64,000 nt of DNA from NCBI GenBank assembly GCA_023414875.1, contig JAEZMV010000015.1, forward strand, positions 434,001 through 498,000. The letters are read 5' to 3'. Positions 18,026 through 27,559 of this stretch are shown here, in pieces (position 1 is the stretch's first letter; each line of letters opens with the position of its first letter). Under the pieces are notes generated by a model that had not been told where the DNA came from, made no database searches, and saw nothing but the letters and a program-made list of their open reading frames with translations. A program made the position numbers and the translations under genes. This DNA comes from Bacillota bacterium. GTDB taxonomy: Bacteria > Bacillota > Clostridia > Lachnospirales > Lachnospiraceae.

Positions 18026-21000
18026 TTATTTGCTCTTTCTCACGCCGTTTTTATCCACCTCATACCCGTCAATCTTGGCATTCTTGGCGAGAGCTCCATT
18101 TGCGTAAAAGTAATACCACTTGCCGTCGATTTTCAGCCACTTGCCGGACACCATCAGACCGTTCTTGGTAAAGTAATAGCGTTTATCGCTGATGTCCAGC
18201 CAGCCCATAGCGGCCTTGTTGCCGGAATAATAACGCCAGTTGTCGCCATCTTTCACCCAGCCTGTTTTCAGCGTTCCGTTTGTTTCAAAGAAATACTTCG
18301 CGCCGTCAATGGTCTGTGTTCCGGTGAGGGCTTTGCCGTCCTTGTAGTAGAGATACTGTCCGGCATCATTTTTCGCCCAGCCCTGTGCTGTGGCAGGGTC
18401 AATGGTCAGCTTGATGTAACGGTGGAGCATGGAGGAAACCTCCGCACGGGTGGCGCTGGCTTTTGGATTAAACTTGTTGCCTGTGCCGCCCATCATAATG
18501 CCCGCCTGCTGCATAGCTGTTACTGCTGTTTGATAAACACTGCCGATGCCGGAAGCATCCGCATAAGTGGTTGCTTCACGGGTGACAGGGAGCTTGTAGC
18601 CGGTGGCTTTGGCATAGTTTGCGAAGATGACCGCAATTTCCTCACGGGTAATCGCTCTGTCCGGTGCAAACTGCTGGTTTCCGATGCCCTGCACAACGCC
18701 GTTCTTATATGCCCATTCAATGTAGGGCCGGAAGGCGCTGTCGGCTTTTACGTCGGTAAAGTTGTTTGTGGTGTATGCTTTTACATCCACGCCTGCCAGT
18801 CTGCCGAGAGCCGTTACCAGCATTCCCCGTGTCATGGCGGTGTCAGGTGCAAAAGTAGTTTTTGATGTACCGTAGAGAAGTCCTCTGCCGACTACATAGT
18901 CAATGGCTTCCTTGCCCCAATGTGTGACGATGTCAGTGAATTTGGCGCTTGGAGCCGTGTAGCCCACGCCGTACACGGAGAAGTGGCCGGTGGGGATCAG
19001 CAGGCTCCCGCTGTTTGCGTCATATGCGGAACCGTCAATGCGCTGTGCTTTTCCGTTTGCGTCCACATACACGCCGAACAGATAGCCCACAGCCTCATTC
19101 TTACCCGGTGTATGGGGGATGGAGAGGGTTGCTATTCCGCTGCCGAGGCTGGTGATGGTCTTTGTTTTTCCGTTTTTATCAACATAGCTGATGGTGATGC
19201 TGTACACCGGTCTGTTCCCAAGGAGTGCCTTTGCCTCCTTGGAAAGCCCTGTCGCCGGGGCGATGGTGATACTGATATCACCGCTACTCTGCTTCTGAAT
19301 TTCCTTTAGGGCATTCAGGTCAAGTCCGAGGGAAATCGGCGCCCCATCCAGCTCAAGCCAGGATACCCCTGCGTTCACAAGACTGTTCAGAGAATTTTGC
19401 GTCAGCGCTGCTGTTAGGGAAGTCGCACCCTTTGGCATGGTGACATTCAGCCCCACGGAAATACCGTTTGCAGTTTTGCCCTGTGCCCTTGCGTCAGCTT
19501 GCGCCTTTGCGATAGCATCGGTAATAGCTTTTTCTGGGATGGTTGCGCTGGCTGTGCCATTTGCTCCCCTTGTTGCTGTGACAGGAGCCGTCACAGTCAC
19601 CGGCTGGTCGGGCTTCTTTTCTGGTATAATGGTTGCAGGAATATCCGGTGCATAAGAACCGCCATCGCCGCCGCCGGAACCACCGGTAAAAGCTGTCAGG
19701 GTAATGCTCTGGCTCTCTGATGCCAGCGCCGTACCGTTTGCTTTGATACGCACCAGATAATTACCGGGGGCAAGGGTCGTATTGCCGCTGGCAGAAGTCC
19801 ATGTACTGTCAGCTTCGGATCGGTATTCATGGTTCGTTGTCATGGGAATGCTGCCGTTTTCGCCTATGGTGCTTGGCTGGGTTGCTGTCAGAGTAGGGGT
19901 ATCCCCCTTTGTGACGGTTATTTCCTGTGCAGGAGAATCAACGGAAGTCGTGCCATTCCCTTTCCTTACCACTTCGATGGTGCAGGCGGAAAGGTTTGTA
20001 AGGGAAATGACTGTTCTGTCCGTAATGTCTATCCATAACCCACTATCAATCCGATACTTCATGCCGTCAGTCACACCCGACAGTGTGCCGGTATCCGCTC
20101 CGGTGGCGGTAAAGATTGCAGTAGGGCTGGCCTCCGCCGGGAGTACCCACTGTGCGCTTAAACTTGTGACGGTATGCGGAACAGCCGCACCCGAAACGTA
20201 GGTTGCGGTACTATGATCGTCTTTCCAGCCAGAAAACAGCTTGCCGATAGGCGCAGTCAGCCCCTCACTGTCCGGTGCGGTAAAACTGTTCCCTGTATAG
20301 ACGATGTGAATGTCATCTGTGCTATCCTTCAGCTTCCCGCCGTTTAACTTCAAGGTCACGGTTTTCAGTCCGTCAGAGCCCAGCGTGTCAGGGTTCAGAA
20401 TTTCAAGGGCGGGCCGGATGCCGTAGTACGGGTTCACAAGCGACGCGGAACTACGAGACCAGTAGCGGGCCAAATGGTACCCGCGAATCGCGCGGTACGA
20501 CGCGTCATCGGAATTTGTATCCTGCCCCCAAGAAGTAATCCCACTCCAATTGTTCATGTAATCACTGTCTTTGTTCAGAATCTGATCCCATTCGTTGGTT
20601 TCGGGCGTTCCCCTCCTAGTATCGCCGGAGCCTGTGTAATTGCTTCCCGCCGACAACGAGCGCAGTGTATAGGCAACACCACCCGAAGTGTAGTTTTTTC
20701 CAAAGATAAGGTTATTGGTATGAAGATTATCCCATGAAACTGTATCGGTTATATTATAATCCGCCACAAACAGGCTGCGGTCTGAGGGCGTAGCATTGGC
20801 GGACGCATTCACATCACCGCTTAAACTTTCGTCTAAGGAATACGCATTTATCGTACCCACATAGGTAAAGGGCACCCATTTCAGGCTGCTGTCCGGCAGG
20901 GCGGTGTTCTTCGTCCCCGGAATGGTTTCTCCCGACAGGTCAAAGTAATAGGTGCCGCCGGGGGTAAGGGTGAATTGCTCCTTCACGTAGCTCGCCGTTA

Positions 21001-22102
21001 AAACGGTTCCTGTCGTTAAATCGGCAATCTGTGTTCCCGCACGATAAAATTTGCCAGCTGCGTCATACCAGCCTAAATCCCCCGCGCCTGTGCCGGTATA
21101 GGTGAAGCCGTTTGCTTCTGTGATTTCCGGCAGGGTCAGCGTGCCGGTGTAGACCACCGCGGCTGATGTGTGCGAACCTGCGCCCAGCGTGCCGTTGCTG
21201 CCCATGTCATAGGTCACGGTTTTCAGTCCGTCAGAGCCCAGCGTGTCAGGGTTCAGAATTTCAAGGGCGGGGCGGAAACCGTAGTACGAGTAGAAGTACG
21301 ACGCTAAACTGCAATTCCAGAAGCGGGACGAAGTGAACCCACGAAGCGCACGGTCCGACATAAGACCGGAATATGTATCCTGCCCCCAAGAATAAATTGT
21401 ACTCCAATTGTTAATGTAATCACTGTCTTTATTCAAAATCTGATCCCATTCGTTGGTTTCGGGCGTTCCTCTCTCAGCATTGCCGGAGCCTGTGTGATTA
21501 CTTCCCTCCGACAACGAGCGCAGTGTATAGGCAACACCACCCGAAGTGTAGTTTTTTCCAAAGATAAGGTTATTGGTATGAAGCTTAGCCCATGAAACTG
21601 TATGGGTTATATTATAATCCGCCACAAACAGACTGCGATCTGAGGGCGTAGCATTGGCGGACGCAGTTGTATTACTGCTGGAACTTGCGTCTAAGGAATA
21701 CGCATTCACCGTACCCGCATAGGTAAAGGGCACCCATTTCAGGCTGCTGTCCGGCAGGGCGGTATTCTTCGTCCCCGGAATGGTTTCTCCCGACAGGTCG
21801 AAGTAATAGGTGCCGCCGGGGGTAAGGGTGAACTGTTCTGTTGCCGCACCAAACATCCCTCTTTCAAACCGTACCGTTGCTGTCAAAGTATCCGGCAGCC
21901 CCAAATCCGCCTCAGATGTGCCGAGGGGAACGCTCTGTTCCGCAATCTCTGATTTCAGTGCTTCAAAGGCAATAATCTCGCTGCTTACGCCGTAAGAAAG
22001 CATGTCTGTATCCGCCGATGCTGACACAGGTGTCATTCCCACAACCATGATTGCTGACAGCAGTAAGGCTGTGATTTTGTGAAACACTTTTCTTCTGCTC
22101 AT
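18026..22102 (-). CDS. large SLH and cell-wall-binding surface protein with duplicated variable modules
   Basis: A 1358-residue secreted protein. The start is the ATG at 22102 (GGAGG upstream; signal peptide MSRRKVFHKITALLLSA, cut near SASA). Residues ~87-297 and ~372-584 are two near-identical modules (FTLTPGGTYYFDLSGETIPG to YYGFRPALEI or YYGIRPALEI), similar in style to DUF6273/C-type-lectin-like domains. Between and after them are InlB-type repeats (FTYTGTGAGDLGWYDAAGKF; LFSGWKDD). Residues ~1050-1230 hold three SLH domains (FTDIVTHWGKEAIDYVVGRG) that bind wall polysaccharide, and ~1235-1358 are choline-binding-type repeats (GWVKDGDNWRYYSGN). It is visibly more GC-rich than its surroundings. 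It is driven by a divergent TetR-controlled promoter. Likely role: adhesion or ligand display. Confidence 0.9.
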   Translation of the reverse strand: MSRRKVFHKITALLLSAIMVVGMTPVSASADTDMLSYGVSSEIIAFEALKSEIAEQSVPLGTSEADLGLPDTLTATVRFERGMFGAATEQFTLTPGGTYYFDLSGETIPGTKNTALPDSSLKWVPFTYAGTVNAYSLDASSSSNTTASANATPSDRSLFVADYNITHTVSWAKLHTNNLIFGKNYTSGGVAYTLRSLSEGSNHTGSGNAERGTPETNEWDQILNKDSDYINNWSTIYSWGQDTYSGLMSDRALRGFTSSRFWNCSLASYFYSYYGFRPALEILNPDTLGSDGLKTVTYDMGSNGTLGAGSHTSAAVVYTGTLTLPEITEANGFTYTGTGAGDLGWYDAAGKFYRAGTQIADLTTGTVLTASYVKEQFTLTPGGTYYFDLSGETIPGTKNTALPDSSLKWVPFTYVGTINAYSLDESLSGDVNASANATPSDRSLFVADYNITDTVSWDNLHTNNLIFGKNYTSGGVAYTLRSLSAGSNYTGSGDTRRGTPETNEWDQILNKDSDYMNNWSGITSWGQDTNSDDASYRAIRGYHLARYWSRSSASLVNPYYGIRPALEILNPDTLGSDGLKTVTLKLNGGKLKDSTDDIHIVYTGNSFTAPDSEGLTAPIGKLFSGWKDDHSTATYVSGAAVPHTVTSLSAQWVLPAEASPTAIFTATGADTGTLSGVTDGMKYRIDSGLWIDITDRTVISLTNLSACTIEVVRKGNGTTSVDSPAQEITVTKGDTPTLTATQPSTIGENGSIPMTTNHEYRSEADSTWTSASGNTTLAPGNYLVRIKANGTALASESQSITLTAFTGGSGGGDGGSYAPDIPATIIPEKKPDQPVTVTAPVTATRGANGTASATIPEKAITDAIAKAQADARAQGKTANGISVGLNVTMPKGATSLTAALTQNSLNSLVNAGVSWLELDGAPISLGLDLNALKEIQKQSSGDISITIAPATGLSKEAKALLGNRPVYSITISYVDKNGKTKTITSLGSGIATLSIPHTPGKNEAVGYLFGVYVDANGKAQRIDGSAYDANSGSLLIPTGHFSVYGVGYTAPSAKFTDIVTHWGKEAIDYVVGRGLLYGTSKTTFAPDTAMTRGMLVTALGRLAGVDVKAYTTNNFTDVKADSAFRPYIEWAYKNGVVQGIGNQQFAPDRAITREEIAVIFANYAKATGYKLPVTREATTYADASGIGSVYQTAVTAMQQAGIMMGGTGNKFNPKASATRAEVSSMLHRYIKLTIDPATAQGWAKNDAGQYLYYKDGKALTGTQTIDGAKYFFETNGTLKTGWVKDGDNWRYYSGNKAAMGWLDISDKRYYFTKNGLMVSGKWLKIDGKWYYFYANGALAKNAKIDGYEVDKNGVRKSK
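20414..20520 (-). other. variable segment of module 2 (RPALEI end)
   Basis: Last ~33 codons before GIRPALEI of the second module. Aligned by hand to module 1 (21273-21380), 19 of 33 residues differ, yet 14 of those 19 codons keep the same third base (for example AAT/TAT, GAT/GGT, TAC/GAC, CAT/ACT, ATC/TTC). The 14 unchanged residues mostly use the same codon. Confidence 0.7.
21273..21380 (-). other. variable segment of module 1 (RPALEI end)
   Basis: The counterpart of 20414-20520. Invariant residues (R, G, W, S, A, YYG) form a scaffold around changed positions, as in lectin-fold variable regions. The flanking parts of the two modules are almost identical in DNA sequence. Confidence 0.7.
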
Positions 22103-22233
22103 ACCATTTCCTCCATTTCGAACTATAAAAACTTCTATTAAATCTACAACAGCTCCCGCACACTTCTCCAAGCAAAATTCCAAGAACTGTGACCGTTTTG
22201 GCTTAACTGCTTGAATTTGAGACTATTAGATGC

Positions 22234-22315
22234 TATACTGAAAGTTGAATAACCCGAGTTAGTGAACGAGGTTACTTACTTAGATTATTATACCTTACTT
22301 TTTAAGAAAATTCAA
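22234..22315. promoter_or_regulatory. divergent promoters with shared TetR operator
   Basis: Plus strand, toward the TetR gene: TTGAAT (22211-22216), 17 nt, TATACT (22234-22239). Minus strand, toward the surface protein: TTGAAT (22310-22315), 17 nt, TATAAT (22287-22292). Between them lies an imperfect inverted repeat GTTAGTGA-N6-TTACTTAC (22258-22279, 6 of 8 positions symmetric), just downstream of the minus-strand -10. This is a plausible operator for the TetR protein at 22331. Confidence 0.6.
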
Positions 22316-22330
22316 TAGAGGAGAGGAAAC

Positions 22331-22951
22331 ATGAGAGAGAAAAAGCCTGATAAAAGAAAAGTGCAAGGAGCTGAAACGAGAAAGAAGCTGTATGAGAATG
22401 CGAAAAAGCTGTTTTCAGAGCGCAACTTATCTGACGTAAATGTAGAGGACATCACGGATGAAGCCGGTATCACCAAGGGGGCCTTTTATGTGCACTTCGA
22501 GTCTAAGGATGCGCTGATTGCCAGTTTAATTGCAGACTACGTAGCCAGCGCCGATATGGATTACAAAACCTTTGTGGAAGCACTGCCCAATGAGATGCCA
22601 GCCTCAGAGGTGATCCTTGCCCTGACCCAAAAGATAGCCGATGAACTTGTGGATAACATCGGCTGCGAGAATATGAAAAAAATCTATCAGATGCTGCTGG
22701 CGGGAACGGTGGACACCGAAGCGGTCAAGGGCTATGGCAGAGAGCTTTATTTGCTGTTTTACAGCATATTGGACAAGGGCATCCGGCGCGGTGAGATCAC
22801 ATCTTCATTGTCTCCAGAGGCTCTTTCCCACCATTTTGTGATGGCGATAAGGGGTGTTAGTTATGAATGGTGTATCCGATCCCCTGGTTTTGACCTCAAG
22901 GTGCAGGCCGTGGAGCATTGCAAATTGCTGATTGAGGGGATAGGGGCTTAA
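22331..22951 (+). CDS. TetR/AcrR family regulator, divergent from the surface protein
   Basis: A 206-residue repressor with the N-terminal helix-turn-helix (VEDITDEAGITKGAFYVHFE) typical of the family and a helical ligand-binding domain. SD GAGGAGAGG precedes the ATG. Like the neighbouring 1358-residue gene, it is richer in G and C than the rest of the window, so the two were probably acquired together. The shared intergenic operator implies it controls both itself and the surface protein. The ligand is unknown. Confidence 0.9.
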   Translation: MREKKPDKRKVQGAETRKKLYENAKKLFSERNLSDVNVEDITDEAGITKGAFYVHFESKDALIASLIADYVASADMDYKTFVEALPNEMPASEVILALTQKIADELVDNIGCENMKKIYQMLLAGTVDTEAVKGYGRELYLLFYSILDKGIRRGEITSSLSPEALSHHFVMAIRGVSYEWCIRSPGFDLKVQAVEHCKLLIEGIGA

Positions 22952-23028
22952 GAATATAAGGGCAAAACTACAGCCAGCAGGTTGATGTGTACTACAACTT
23001 TGTTGGCAGGGTTTAGGACAAGAGAAAA

Positions 23029-23053
23029 GCCGTAGGATTTAACATCCTACGGC
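23029..23053. terminator. intrinsic terminator, stronger on the minus strand
   Basis: GCCGTAGGAT paired with ATCCTACGGC around a 5-nt loop. On the minus strand TTTTCTC follows, so it ends the GH127 transcript. It lies convergently behind the TetR gene. Confidence 0.7.
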
Positions 23054-23162
23054 AAATCTCAAAACTGAAAACATCCTTATTGGCAGGGGGCTATCATAGC
23101 CGGTGGTTACGCATTACTCCATATTTCATCGTATCATTTTTCACTTCTTAATGCGATACTGC

Positions 23163-25025
23163 TTAGAGCTTTTTCACCTTAAAATATATCTGGAATGGCT
23201 CATAACCTATATCCCTAATTCTTCTTAATTCTATGGCTGGATTTTGATTAACTGTTTTAAAGAAATATCTCCAGCTGCCCCACTCACGTTCATTTTCCAT
23301 CATTACTTCAGAGGATATGTCATCGCTTTCCGAATACAGTATTCGCTCCTCTTCACAAATGCCCGCCAGCACTTCCGGTCCATAACGGAAAGCACCCATA
23401 CTGTTATCGTCCGGTAGAGGTATGAAGCATATACCGATCGGAAGAAGGATACTCACTTTATCTCCATCCTTCCACTCCAGTGATATCTTATAAAAATGAA
23501 GATTATCCTTGGATTTGCCATGAAGCTCCTCATTAACATAGATCACTGCCTCTGACATGACCCATTCCGGAATACGAAATGCCAATGTAAAATTCGAGGA
23601 AGCTGATCGTTGTATTGTAATATCATATTTCACATAATCAGGCATATTTTCATGAAAAGCAGTTGTCTCATTTAATGTTTGATAACCTGCTGTATTGGAG
23701 GAGGTAAGCATACTACCACTCATAAAGTCTTGTTTTTGAGTAATCGTAATCTTCTCATCCTTAATCTTCGTGCTCAGCTCCGAGCTCAGATACTGGGCAA
23801 CATAAATTGTATCGTTATCTTGATAATATATACTTCGATTCAAAGCTGCATTTGCTTGAACCATGGTTCCATGACAGCAGAAGAAGCTATCTGTCTCCTT
23901 ACTCCAATCCTTACGAAGCCCTGCCTTCATTGGTAAGAAATACGTAAGCAGGCCGGTGCTGGGATTATTATGTTTTCTTCCGGTAAGAGAATATTCCTGA
24001 AAATAAGCCTGTGCCAATATGCCGTTATAAAAATTATATTCCATGTACTGAAGATATTCTGGATCACCGGTATGACGGAATAGAAATTCTGCCAACCGCA
24101 TCATGTTATAAACGGTGCAGTGCTCTTGATTCTTATCACCAAGCCTAGCCTTCATATTATTCTTAGGCATCCATACTTCACCGGAGGTTTGACCACCTGT
24201 TACCAAGCAACCTCTTTCTGTTACAGCACAATTCCAATACGCCTTAACAATATCCATCCACTCAGTATCACCGGTTACTTCATATGCTCTTGCACAGCCC
24301 AGTACCTCCGGAATTGTCGTATTGGCATGCATATTCGACAATGGATCCTTTCCCTCCAGCAGTGGCTGAAATAACCTGCTTCGATAATATCGCTCCAGAA
24401 GTATCCTGTACTTATCATCTCCTGTTATTTGCAGAAGCTCCGCCCATATTTCAAGCATTCCTCCTGTCTCTACATCAAGAATGTCATCAAATTTCTCTCT
24501 GGAGAATGTACCACTCCAGGTAACAAACCAATCTGCGAACTTATCAGCTATTTCCAATGCCTTCTTATTATCTGCGTAAAGATACATATCTATTAATCCC
24601 ATGAATAATTTATGAAGGTTATACTGAGGAGCCCAAATCGATTTACCATTTGCAATCCAGTGAAGATATTTCTCCGGTATCGGTCCTATCCATTGTCCGC
24701 CATTATCCTTTTGACACTCAGCCAGCTCATCTATGATATTGTCTGCCTTCGCCCTTAACTCCCTGTCTCCGGTCGCGTCATAACGGATTGCTGCCGCTGA
24801 TAGCCAATGTCCCAAAAAATGTCCACGTAGTTGACATACCGGTGACTCCCAGCCCGTATGTGCATCCGCAGGAACTTCACGTTCTGTAAACCTACCTGCC
24901 TCCAGCTTATAATTCATAAGTAAATTTTCGCTGGTCAGCTTCAATAAGTACTCTCTGTTTGCTAGTTCTCTACGTCTTAATTCGTCTGAATATATTTTGA
25001 CCTTGCTTCCTTTTAACTCTTCCAT
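23163..25025 (-). CDS. GH127 beta-L-arabinofuranosidase-like enzyme
   Basis: A 620-residue member of the DUF1680/GH127 family, (alpha/alpha)6-barrel hydrolases that release beta-L-arabinofuranose by a cysteine-nucleophile, zinc-dependent mechanism. The signature residues are present: the Glu-x-Cys of NQEHCTVYNM near 300 and the adjacent cysteines of FFCCHGTM near 382, which correspond to the zinc ligands and nucleophile of HypBA1. RGHFLGHWLSAAA and NLHKLFMGLIDMY are also typical. No signal peptide is seen, so it acts in the cytoplasm. The ATG at 25025 is preferred to 25031, which is too close to AAGGAG. Same strand as the esterase and MFS genes upstream, which fits an arabinoxylan or hydroxyproline-arabinoside unit. 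Confidence 0.92.
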   Translation of the reverse strand: MEELKGSKVKIYSDELRRRELANREYLLKLTSENLLMNYKLEAGRFTEREVPADAHTGWESPVCQLRGHFLGHWLSAAAIRYDATGDRELRAKADNIIDELAECQKDNGGQWIGPIPEKYLHWIANGKSIWAPQYNLHKLFMGLIDMYLYADNKKALEIADKFADWFVTWSGTFSREKFDDILDVETGGMLEIWAELLQITGDDKYRILLERYYRSRLFQPLLEGKDPLSNMHANTTIPEVLGCARAYEVTGDTEWMDIVKAYWNCAVTERGCLVTGGQTSGEVWMPKNNMKARLGDKNQEHCTVYNMMRLAEFLFRHTGDPEYLQYMEYNFYNGILAQAYFQEYSLTGRKHNNPSTGLLTYFLPMKAGLRKDWSKETDSFFCCHGTMVQANAALNRSIYYQDNDTIYVAQYLSSELSTKIKDEKITITQKQDFMSGSMLTSSNTAGYQTLNETTAFHENMPDYVKYDITIQRSASSNFTLAFRIPEWVMSEAVIYVNEELHGKSKDNLHFYKISLEWKDGDKVSILLPIGICFIPLPDDNSMGAFRYGPEVLAGICEEERILYSESDDISSEVMMENEREWGSWRYFFKTVNQNPAIELRRIRDIGYEPFQIYFKVKKL

Positions 25026-25184
25026 TACCATTTACTCCTTCGTCATTTTATTTGCATCACTTTGTCTTAGATTATATCAAACCGACTTATTAACATGAAT
25101 AGGAAAAGGTATGATATGGTATGAAAAAGTAACATATAAATAACTTGAAGTCTCTATATTTATGCTAAATTAACCCATTTCACC

Positions 25185-26153
25185 CTAGTAATTAAATAAA
25201 TCCGGCAGTATATCATAGATAAACTGGTTAACCCAATACCAATTATGTACACCACCCTCGCATTCAATAAAATAGAAATTACCTTCTTTTATATCCGGCG
25301 TATATATAAAGCTGTCCGTTAATTCCTTCATAGCATCCATCTGAGGCTTCATATTCGGATAAGCGATATCCTGATTCCCGGTAGCACAGAGTAAGTAGTA
25401 ATCCTTGGGAGTATAGCCTGCATCCCTTGCAACCTTTGCCAAGTACTCAGCTGTTTCTTTCGCCATTCTGCCCTCGGCCTTCTGACCGAATGTCCAACAT
25501 TCTCCACTTAAGGGCATAAAGTATTTAAAATAATCCAGGCAATGGATAAATGTATTCCAAGTAGTTACTGAACCCATAGAGAAGCCTCCAAAGGCCCTAT
25601 GCTCACGGGAAGCTTTCAGATCCTCTTTACTTCCTGCTTTGGCAAAGGTATGATATTTAGTTTCCACAAAAGGAATTAAATCATGTATCAATTCATCATG
25701 AAAGTACTCCGTTTCCACGATAGGAAGCGGATGATCAAGGTTTTCAACATGACTGAGCATCGGATCGTTCTTTCTATTGTTTTTTACGCCATAAAAGGTA
25801 GGGGTAACAACTATCATTGGTTCAATATCATCATTATCAATCATATGATCCAAGATATTTTTTAGTTCTCTGTTTTGACCCGGGCCACCGAATAAAAGAT
25901 TTTCATCCTCTCCGCCGCCATGCATCAAATATAAAACATTATACTTTCTATTCACATCAGCAGCATCATAGCAATATGGAAGGTATACATTCAAATGCTT
26001 CTGACCTGTACCATTTTCTAAATTGGGTACGGGATACTGTAAGCTCTCAATGACTCCCTGTTTTATATTCTCATTTCTGTAATGATCCGGAACAGCTATA
26101 AATTCCTTAGCCTTTGCAAAAGCTCCTGCACAATTCTCGATTTGTTTTTCCAT
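25185..26153 (-). CDS. CE1-type alpha/beta-hydrolase esterase (feruloyl/acetyl esterase-like)
   Basis: A 322-residue serine esterase of the esterase D/CE1 group. The nucleophile elbow FGGFSMGSVTTW (Ser near 190), oxyanion region YLMHGGGEDE and a late His in ECEGGVHNWYWV complete the triad pattern. Relatives remove ferulate or acetate from arabinoxylan. There is no signal peptide, so it would act on imported feruloylated oligosaccharides. The start at 26153 (MEKQIENC) follows AAGGAG; the upstream ATG at 26171 overlaps that SD. It lies between an MFS transporter and GH127 on one strand. Confidence 0.87.
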   Translation of the reverse strand: MEKQIENCAGAFAKAKEFIAVPDHYRNENIKQGVIESLQYPVPNLENGTGQKHLNVYLPYCYDAADVNRKYNVLYLMHGGGEDENLLFGGPGQNRELKNILDHMIDNDDIEPMIVVTPTFYGVKNNRKNDPMLSHVENLDHPLPIVETEYFHDELIHDLIPFVETKYHTFAKAGSKEDLKASREHRAFGGFSMGSVTTWNTFIHCLDYFKYFMPLSGECWTFGQKAEGRMAKETAEYLAKVARDAGYTPKDYYLLCATGNQDIAYPNMKPQMDAMKELTDSFIYTPDIKEGNFYFIECEGGVHNWYWVNQFIYDILPDLFNY

Positions 26154-26183
26154 AAAAGTTCTCCTTATCATATTTAATTTATT

Positions 26184-27413
26184 TTATGTATTTGATATTT
26201 TTAATTTTATATTTTGAATGGTTTTCATTTTCCGCTGGTATAAATGAAAGAATAACATTGCGAGTAACATAAGAGCAGCGCATACTAAAAATAATACCGT
26301 ATAATTGAAGGTGGAGGAAATAGCTCCACCAATCATGGGGCCCACGCCTTGACCAATGTCTGCTCCAATATAAAAGGTACTGGTGGCCACACCCACTCTG
26401 CCTGGGTCAACCCTCTTGATACATTCTGTCTGCAACGATATCTGACCACCCCCCTGGCCTATGGACTTCAGCACCGATGCTACAAGCAATAAGCCGAGAA
26501 CCGGAGCCACCCCTATTAGGGCCATGGATATAGCTGTAACGGCAAGTGAGACATTCACTACCAAGGTCAAGCCTTGTTTATCCACAATTCGTCCAACAAA
26601 CAGTCGAAGTATGAATAGAACAACGGCACCTACAGAAAAAAATAAGCCAATATTCTTTATATTCCTTTCCTGACCCAACAATACAAGGAAGGAGCTTACT
26701 ATACCATTTCCAAAAGAAAACATTCCCCCCATAACAGCATAAACAATCACCTCTCTGGCTATCAGGGAATTAAGAGTAAGCTTTCTTTTTACTTTGCTGG
26801 CAGATTGGCTGCTCTTTGGATAATTAAGCAAACTTAGAAGTGCTACACCAAGGAAGGACAAGGAAGCAATGATCAAAAAAAGTATTTGAAATCCATATTT
26901 TCCTTCTATATATACTCCCAGGTTTGGACTGATGACTTGTGCCACTACCTGACCAAGACCATAATAACCTAGTCCTTCACCCGTCCGTCCTTTCGGTATG
27001 TATTTTGATACAAGGGCAATGTTGACGGTACTACTGACACCAAAGGCAACTCCGTGTAAAATCCTGAAGAAAAATAATACCGGAACATTGCTTGAGAATG
27101 CATACCCTACTACTGAAAATCCTATTAAAGTATTGGCAATGATGAATAATGATTTCTTATTAACAGAATCCACAGTCAATCCTGCAAAGGGACGGATTAT
27201 CAAAGCGGCAATTGAAAAAATACCCGATATTACCCCGGCAATTGTTAATGAAGAAGTAAAACCCATTGCATACTTTGAAATAATGACATACACCATATTA
27301 AAGCCCATAGCTGTAAATAAGCTGATGAGTATTAAGAATAGAAAGGAGGCGTTCCATAATGACTTAACACCGTTATCCATCTGATCTCCTGTTATTAAAT
27401 TATTTTGTCCCAT
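26184..27413 (-). CDS. MFS transporter
   Basis: A 409-residue, twelve-helix major facilitator superfamily permease. The helix 2-3 loop carries GLTVDSVNKKSLF, a divergent MFS motif A, and helix 4 begins with RILHGVAFGVSSTVNIAL. It is probably a sugar or drug/proton antiporter of the YfcJ/AraJ type. The start is set at 27413 (MGQNNL) with GAGGAA upstream; the earlier frame start adds a polar, non-membrane extension. It is cotranscribed with the esterase downstream (30-bp gap) and lies next to the MarR gene, so it could import or export a xylan-derived compound. Confidence 0.87.
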   Translation of the reverse strand: MGQNNLITGDQMDNGVKSLWNASFLFLILISLFTAMGFNMVYVIISKYAMGFTSSLTIAGVISGIFSIAALIIRPFAGLTVDSVNKKSLFIIANTLIGFSVVGYAFSSNVPVLFFFRILHGVAFGVSSTVNIALVSKYIPKGRTGEGLGYYGLGQVVAQVISPNLGVYIEGKYGFQILFLIIASLSFLGVALLSLLNYPKSSQSASKVKRKLTLNSLIAREVIVYAVMGGMFSFGNGIVSSFLVLLGQERNIKNIGLFFSVGAVVLFILRLFVGRIVDKQGLTLVVNVSLAVTAISMALIGVAPVLGLLLVASVLKSIGQGGGQISLQTECIKRVDPGRVGVATSTFYIGADIGQGVGPMIGGAISSTFNYTVLFLVCAALMLLAMLFFHLYQRKMKTIQNIKLKISNT

Positions 27414-27559
27414 AAATTCCTCATATCCGCGATGCATTTCATATCTTACATTCAGGATCATACGCATATATAAGTTTGTGCGCAGCGCTGACACAAACCT
27501 GCTGGTACCTGTTTCTATATCTTTTGGTGGTTACTCATAGCTTAATCAGACTTCATAGA

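Noticed and set aside
17906..20201. Long plus-strand frames (up to 319 codons) opposite the surface-protein gene
   Set aside because: They are antisense shadows of a GC-rich gene; codon-position bias and SLH domains support only the minus-strand frame.
18026..22951. Diversity-generating retroelement reverse transcriptase or template repeat
   Set aside because: No reverse-transcriptase gene was seen anywhere in the window and no extra template copy; only the target-like pattern is reported.
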